Positions 62,196 through 64,000 of a stretch of 64,000 nt of DNA are shown here, in pieces (the stretch's first letter is position 1; every line of letters starts with the position of its first letter). The DNA comes from Planctomycetota bacterium (lineage in GTDB: Bacteria; Planctomycetota; UBA1135; GCA-002748355), in the NCBI GenBank assembly GCA_020638795.1, contig JACKHW010000003.1, forward strand, positions 124,001 through 188,000. Direction: 5' to 3'. The notes beneath the pieces are model-generated. The model searched no databases and had not been told where the DNA came from. It saw only the letters and a list, made by a program, of their open reading frames with translations. Position numbers and translations under genes: made by a program.

Positions 62196-63418
62196 TGGAA
62201 GAACGCGTACAGCCAGACCACTCCGATGAGCGTCGTGACGAGCGCGACCGGGAGTCCGACCTTCAGGTGTTCGAAGAAGCCGATTCCGCCGATCGGCCGC
62301 GCGCTCTCCGCAACGATGATGTTGGCGGCGGAGCCGAGTAGCGTGAGGTTGCCCGCGAACGTCGAAGCCATGGCCAGGACTTCCCACCCGAGTGCTTTGT
62401 CGGGAGAGGCGGCCATCTGATCCCGCACGACCAGAATGAAGGGCACGTTCGACACGGCATTGGACCCCACGAGGAACACACCGGCCGTACGCAACCAATC
62501 GGAGAAGTCCGCAGAGTCGTGACCGAAGAGCGGATAGTGGGAGAAGAGCGCCGTCGTCGCTCCGCTTCGTACGAGCCCCTCCACGACGACGAAGAGGCCC
62601 GAGAAGAAGATCAGGAGTGACCAGTCGATGCGGCTCCAGAGCTCCGTCGTATCGCGTCGGTGCAACAGCATGAGCGCGACGAGACCCGTGGTTGCCGACC
62701 ACGCGAGATCGGCGCCCAGCGTGTAGGCGACTGCCGTGGCGACGATCACGCCGAGCGTGATCCGCGCGTTCGCGCCGAGGGGGCGAGGCGGTGCTTCGTC
62801 ACCCAAGTTCGTACGGGCGAGCTGCCGCCGGTAGAACACATGGAGGATCGCGTGGTTCGCCGCGAGACAAACGAGGGCGAGCGGAAAGGCCACGACGAGG
62901 TGATCGCGATACGACAGTCCGCCCAGCGAGGCGCAGAGCATGTTCTGTGGATTACCGACCAGCGTGCCGACGCTGCCGGTGTTCGCCGCCGTAGCGAGCG
63001 CCAAGAGATACGGCAGCGGCGGCAGATCGTGTCGCCGCACGAGGCGCACGACGATCGGCGCTGCAAGGACACAGACCGCATCGTTGGTCAGAAACGCGCT
63101 GAGCAGACCCGCCCCCCACACGATGGCTGCAAGGAGTCGCGCAGGCGTGCGCGCACGTCGGACGATCGCGGACTCGAGGACGTCGAAGAACCCGTCGAGC
63201 GCGAGACAGGCGCCCATTCCCATGACGCCGAACAGGAGGAGCAACGTCGGGCCGTGGATCGATTGGAGGGCTCGCTCGGGGCTGAGGACGCCGAGTGCCA
63301 CGCATGCCACGGCACCGAACAACGCCCCCGCGGGACGGTCGAAGCCGAGCCACGACAAGCGCCGGGCGGAGATCAAGACGTAGGTCACTGCAAAGACTGC
63401 AACTCCCGTCCAGTTCAT
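62192..63418 (-). CDS. SLC13/ArsB-NhaD superfamily anion or cation permease
   Basis: 408 residues from ATG 63418, where AAAGGA lies 12 bases upstream; a GTG at 63451 is a weaker alternative. About 11 transmembrane segments. Typical family segments are LLSAFLTNDAVCVLAAPIVV near residue 105, ANTGSVGTLVGNPQNML near residue 145, and the repeat-related FLVGSNAVSNVPFILVV and FAGNLTLLGSAANIIVAE near the end. The (T)NDxxxxxxxP and GNPQN motifs occur in ArsB, NhaD and divalent-anion transporters. The substrate cannot be decided. Confidence 0.88.
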   Translation of the reverse strand: MNWTGVAVFAVTYVLISARRLSWLGFDRPAGALFGAVACVALGVLSPERALQSIHGPTLLLLFGVMGMGACLALDGFFDVLESAIVRRARTPARLLAAIVWGAGLLSAFLTNDAVCVLAAPIVVRLVRRHDLPPLPYLLALATAANTGSVGTLVGNPQNMLCASLGGLSYRDHLVVAFPLALVCLAANHAILHVFYRRQLARTNLGDEAPPRPLGANARITLGVIVATAVAYTLGADLAWSATTGLVALMLLHRRDTTELWSRIDWSLLIFFSGLFVVVEGLVRSGATTALFSHYPLFGHDSADFSDWLRTAGVFLVGSNAVSNVPFILVVRDQMAASPDKALGWEVLAMASTFAGNLTLLGSAANIIVAESARPIGGIGFFEHLKVGLPVALVTTLIGVVWLYAFFH

Positions 63419-63761
63419 GGCTGCGTCAGGTCCTTTGCCGCCGGTTGACACCGCAAGTGGATTGCGCTGTCGTGCACCGCATCAGGCAGGTCGTCTGATC
63501 GCGCAGTCCAGCAGAAACGATGAACCAATCAACCATGCGCCATCCGCTTTGAAGCCGCATTCACGGCCCAAGGGCGCAGGTCTGCGCCCCGAACGCCCAC
63601 CGCTGAGCGACGCTGCGCCTCCCCCGATCGGGGATTCGCGTCGTCCATTGCCGGTTCAGGAAGCGTTGGCCGCGGGTGCCTGGATCCCTCGACCATTTGC
63701 GACCGCCAATCGTTTGCGCGGTCCTATCCCCTCGAAGAACGAACTCAGACAAGGATCGATC
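63419..63761. promoter_or_regulatory. Divergent intergenic region with a perfect palindrome upstream of peroxiredoxin
   Basis: No gene is supported in 343 bases. GGGCGCAG-GT-CTGCGCCC at 63572-63589 is an exact inverted repeat with a 2-base centre, 173 bases before the peroxiredoxin ATG. AAGGA stands 6 bases before that ATG. TTGACA occurs at 63445-63450 but without a convincing -10 partner. Confidence 0.4.
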
Positions 63762-64000
63762 ATGGCAGTCCTCGTAGGCAAACAAGCCCCAGACTTCACC
63801 GCTCAGTTCGTGATGCCCGACAACAGCTTCCAGGAAAGCAGCCTGTCGGCATACCGCGGCAAGTACGTTGTCCTCTTCTTCTATCCGCTCGACTTCACGT
63901 TCGTGTGTCCATCCGAGATCATCGCATTCGACAACCGCATCGCGGAGTTCAAGGAACGCGGCTGCGAGGTCCTCGGTGTGTCGGTGGATTCGCACTTCAC
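63762..64000 (+). CDS. Peroxiredoxin, AhpC/2-Cys type (3' end outside window)
   Basis: Only the first 79 codons are in the window. AAGGA 6 bases before ATG 63762 fixes the start. MAVLVGKQAPDFTAQ, GKYVVLFFYPLDFTFVCPSE (peroxidatic Cys in TFVCP) and CEVLGVSVDS are the classic N-terminal features of AhpC/Prx1-type peroxiredoxins, which reduce hydrogen peroxide and organic hydroperoxides in the cytoplasm. The resolving cysteine would lie beyond the edge. Confidence 0.93.
   Translation, partial: MAVLVGKQAPDFTAQFVMPDNSFQESSLSAYRGKYVVLFFYPLDFTFVCPSEIIAFDNRIAEFKERGCEVLGVSVDSHF

Noticed and set aside
1..64000. tRNA, rRNA, CRISPR, insertion sequence, prophage or integron
   Set aside because: No T-loop/acceptor pattern, no regularly spaced repeats, and no transposase, integrase or phage structural motif was recognised in any frame. 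A tRNAscan or Infernal run would be decisive.

Overview
The window is GC-rich (clearly above 60% by eye) and densely coded. Most operons are joined by 1-17 base overlaps, many start codons lack a strong Shine-Dalgarno site, and there are many exported proteins and lipoproteins. I infer a planctomycete (Planctomycetota). The reasons are the CARDB-repeat and HEAT-repeat secreted proteins, a planctomycete-style ECF sigma factor, an HtrA/pseudo-HtrA pair, and a C-terminal module shared by four otherwise unrelated secreted proteins. No rRNA or tRNA gene, CRISPR array, transposase or phage gene was recognised.

Layout. 1-2225: end of a secreted subtilase (its start lies outside the window). 2235-11753 (-): a seven-gene run of iron(III)-type ABC importer (binding lipoprotein, permease, ATPase), pentahaem cytochrome c, HEAT lipoprotein, export-type ABC ATPase, and an ABC permease fused to a CPBP protease. 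11992-14421 (-): an ECF sigma factor downstream of a large secreted protein. 14570-18574 (+): OPT oligopeptide transporter, LD-carboxypeptidase and beta-lactamase-like lipoprotein, plausibly a peptide uptake and muropeptide set. 18821-19819 (+): small secreted protein. 19917-24891 (-): exported dienelactone hydrolase, ornithine aminotransferase, a degenerate HtrA-like protein and an intact HtrA-like protease. 25031-26383 (-): galactokinase-like kinase.

26571-41347 (+) is a surface-glycan locus: Wzm/Wzt exporter, NAD-dependent epimerase, radical SAM protein with an N-terminal SPASM-like region, membrane protein, PhyH dioxygenase, radical SAM-glycosyltransferase fusion, asparagine synthase, two GT4 glycosyltransferases and a methyltransferase. 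It is followed by a sialate O-acetylesterase-like enzyme (41583-42818). 42892-48486 (-) holds two very large secreted proteins, one with six CARDB repeats and one with propeller-like repeats. Then come a PilT ATPase (48839-50080, +), a thioredoxin-like gene with one in-frame TGA (50098-51309, -), UDP-GlcNAc 2-epimerase and a membrane-protein fragment.

53258-59096 (+): PEP carboxykinase translationally coupled to a MoxR/DUF58/transglutaminase operon. 59160-63418: zinc metallopeptidase, GNAT acetyltransferase, small exported protein, Tat-exported DODA-like dioxygenase and an SLC13/ArsB-type permease. 63762-64000: start of a peroxiredoxin, cut by the window edge.

The most notable observation is the gene at 50098-51309. 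One reading frame is split only by a TGA, at the place where a thioredoxin fold normally has its redox cysteine, and a SECIS-like hairpin can be drawn just downstream. It is a candidate selenoprotein. Other leads are the radical SAM-GT2 fusion with an expanded cysteine motif, the permuted SPASM/radical SAM protein, two degenerate trypsin-fold proteins, the shared C-terminal module, and a family of CCCTGGCAC-containing repeats at gene ends.
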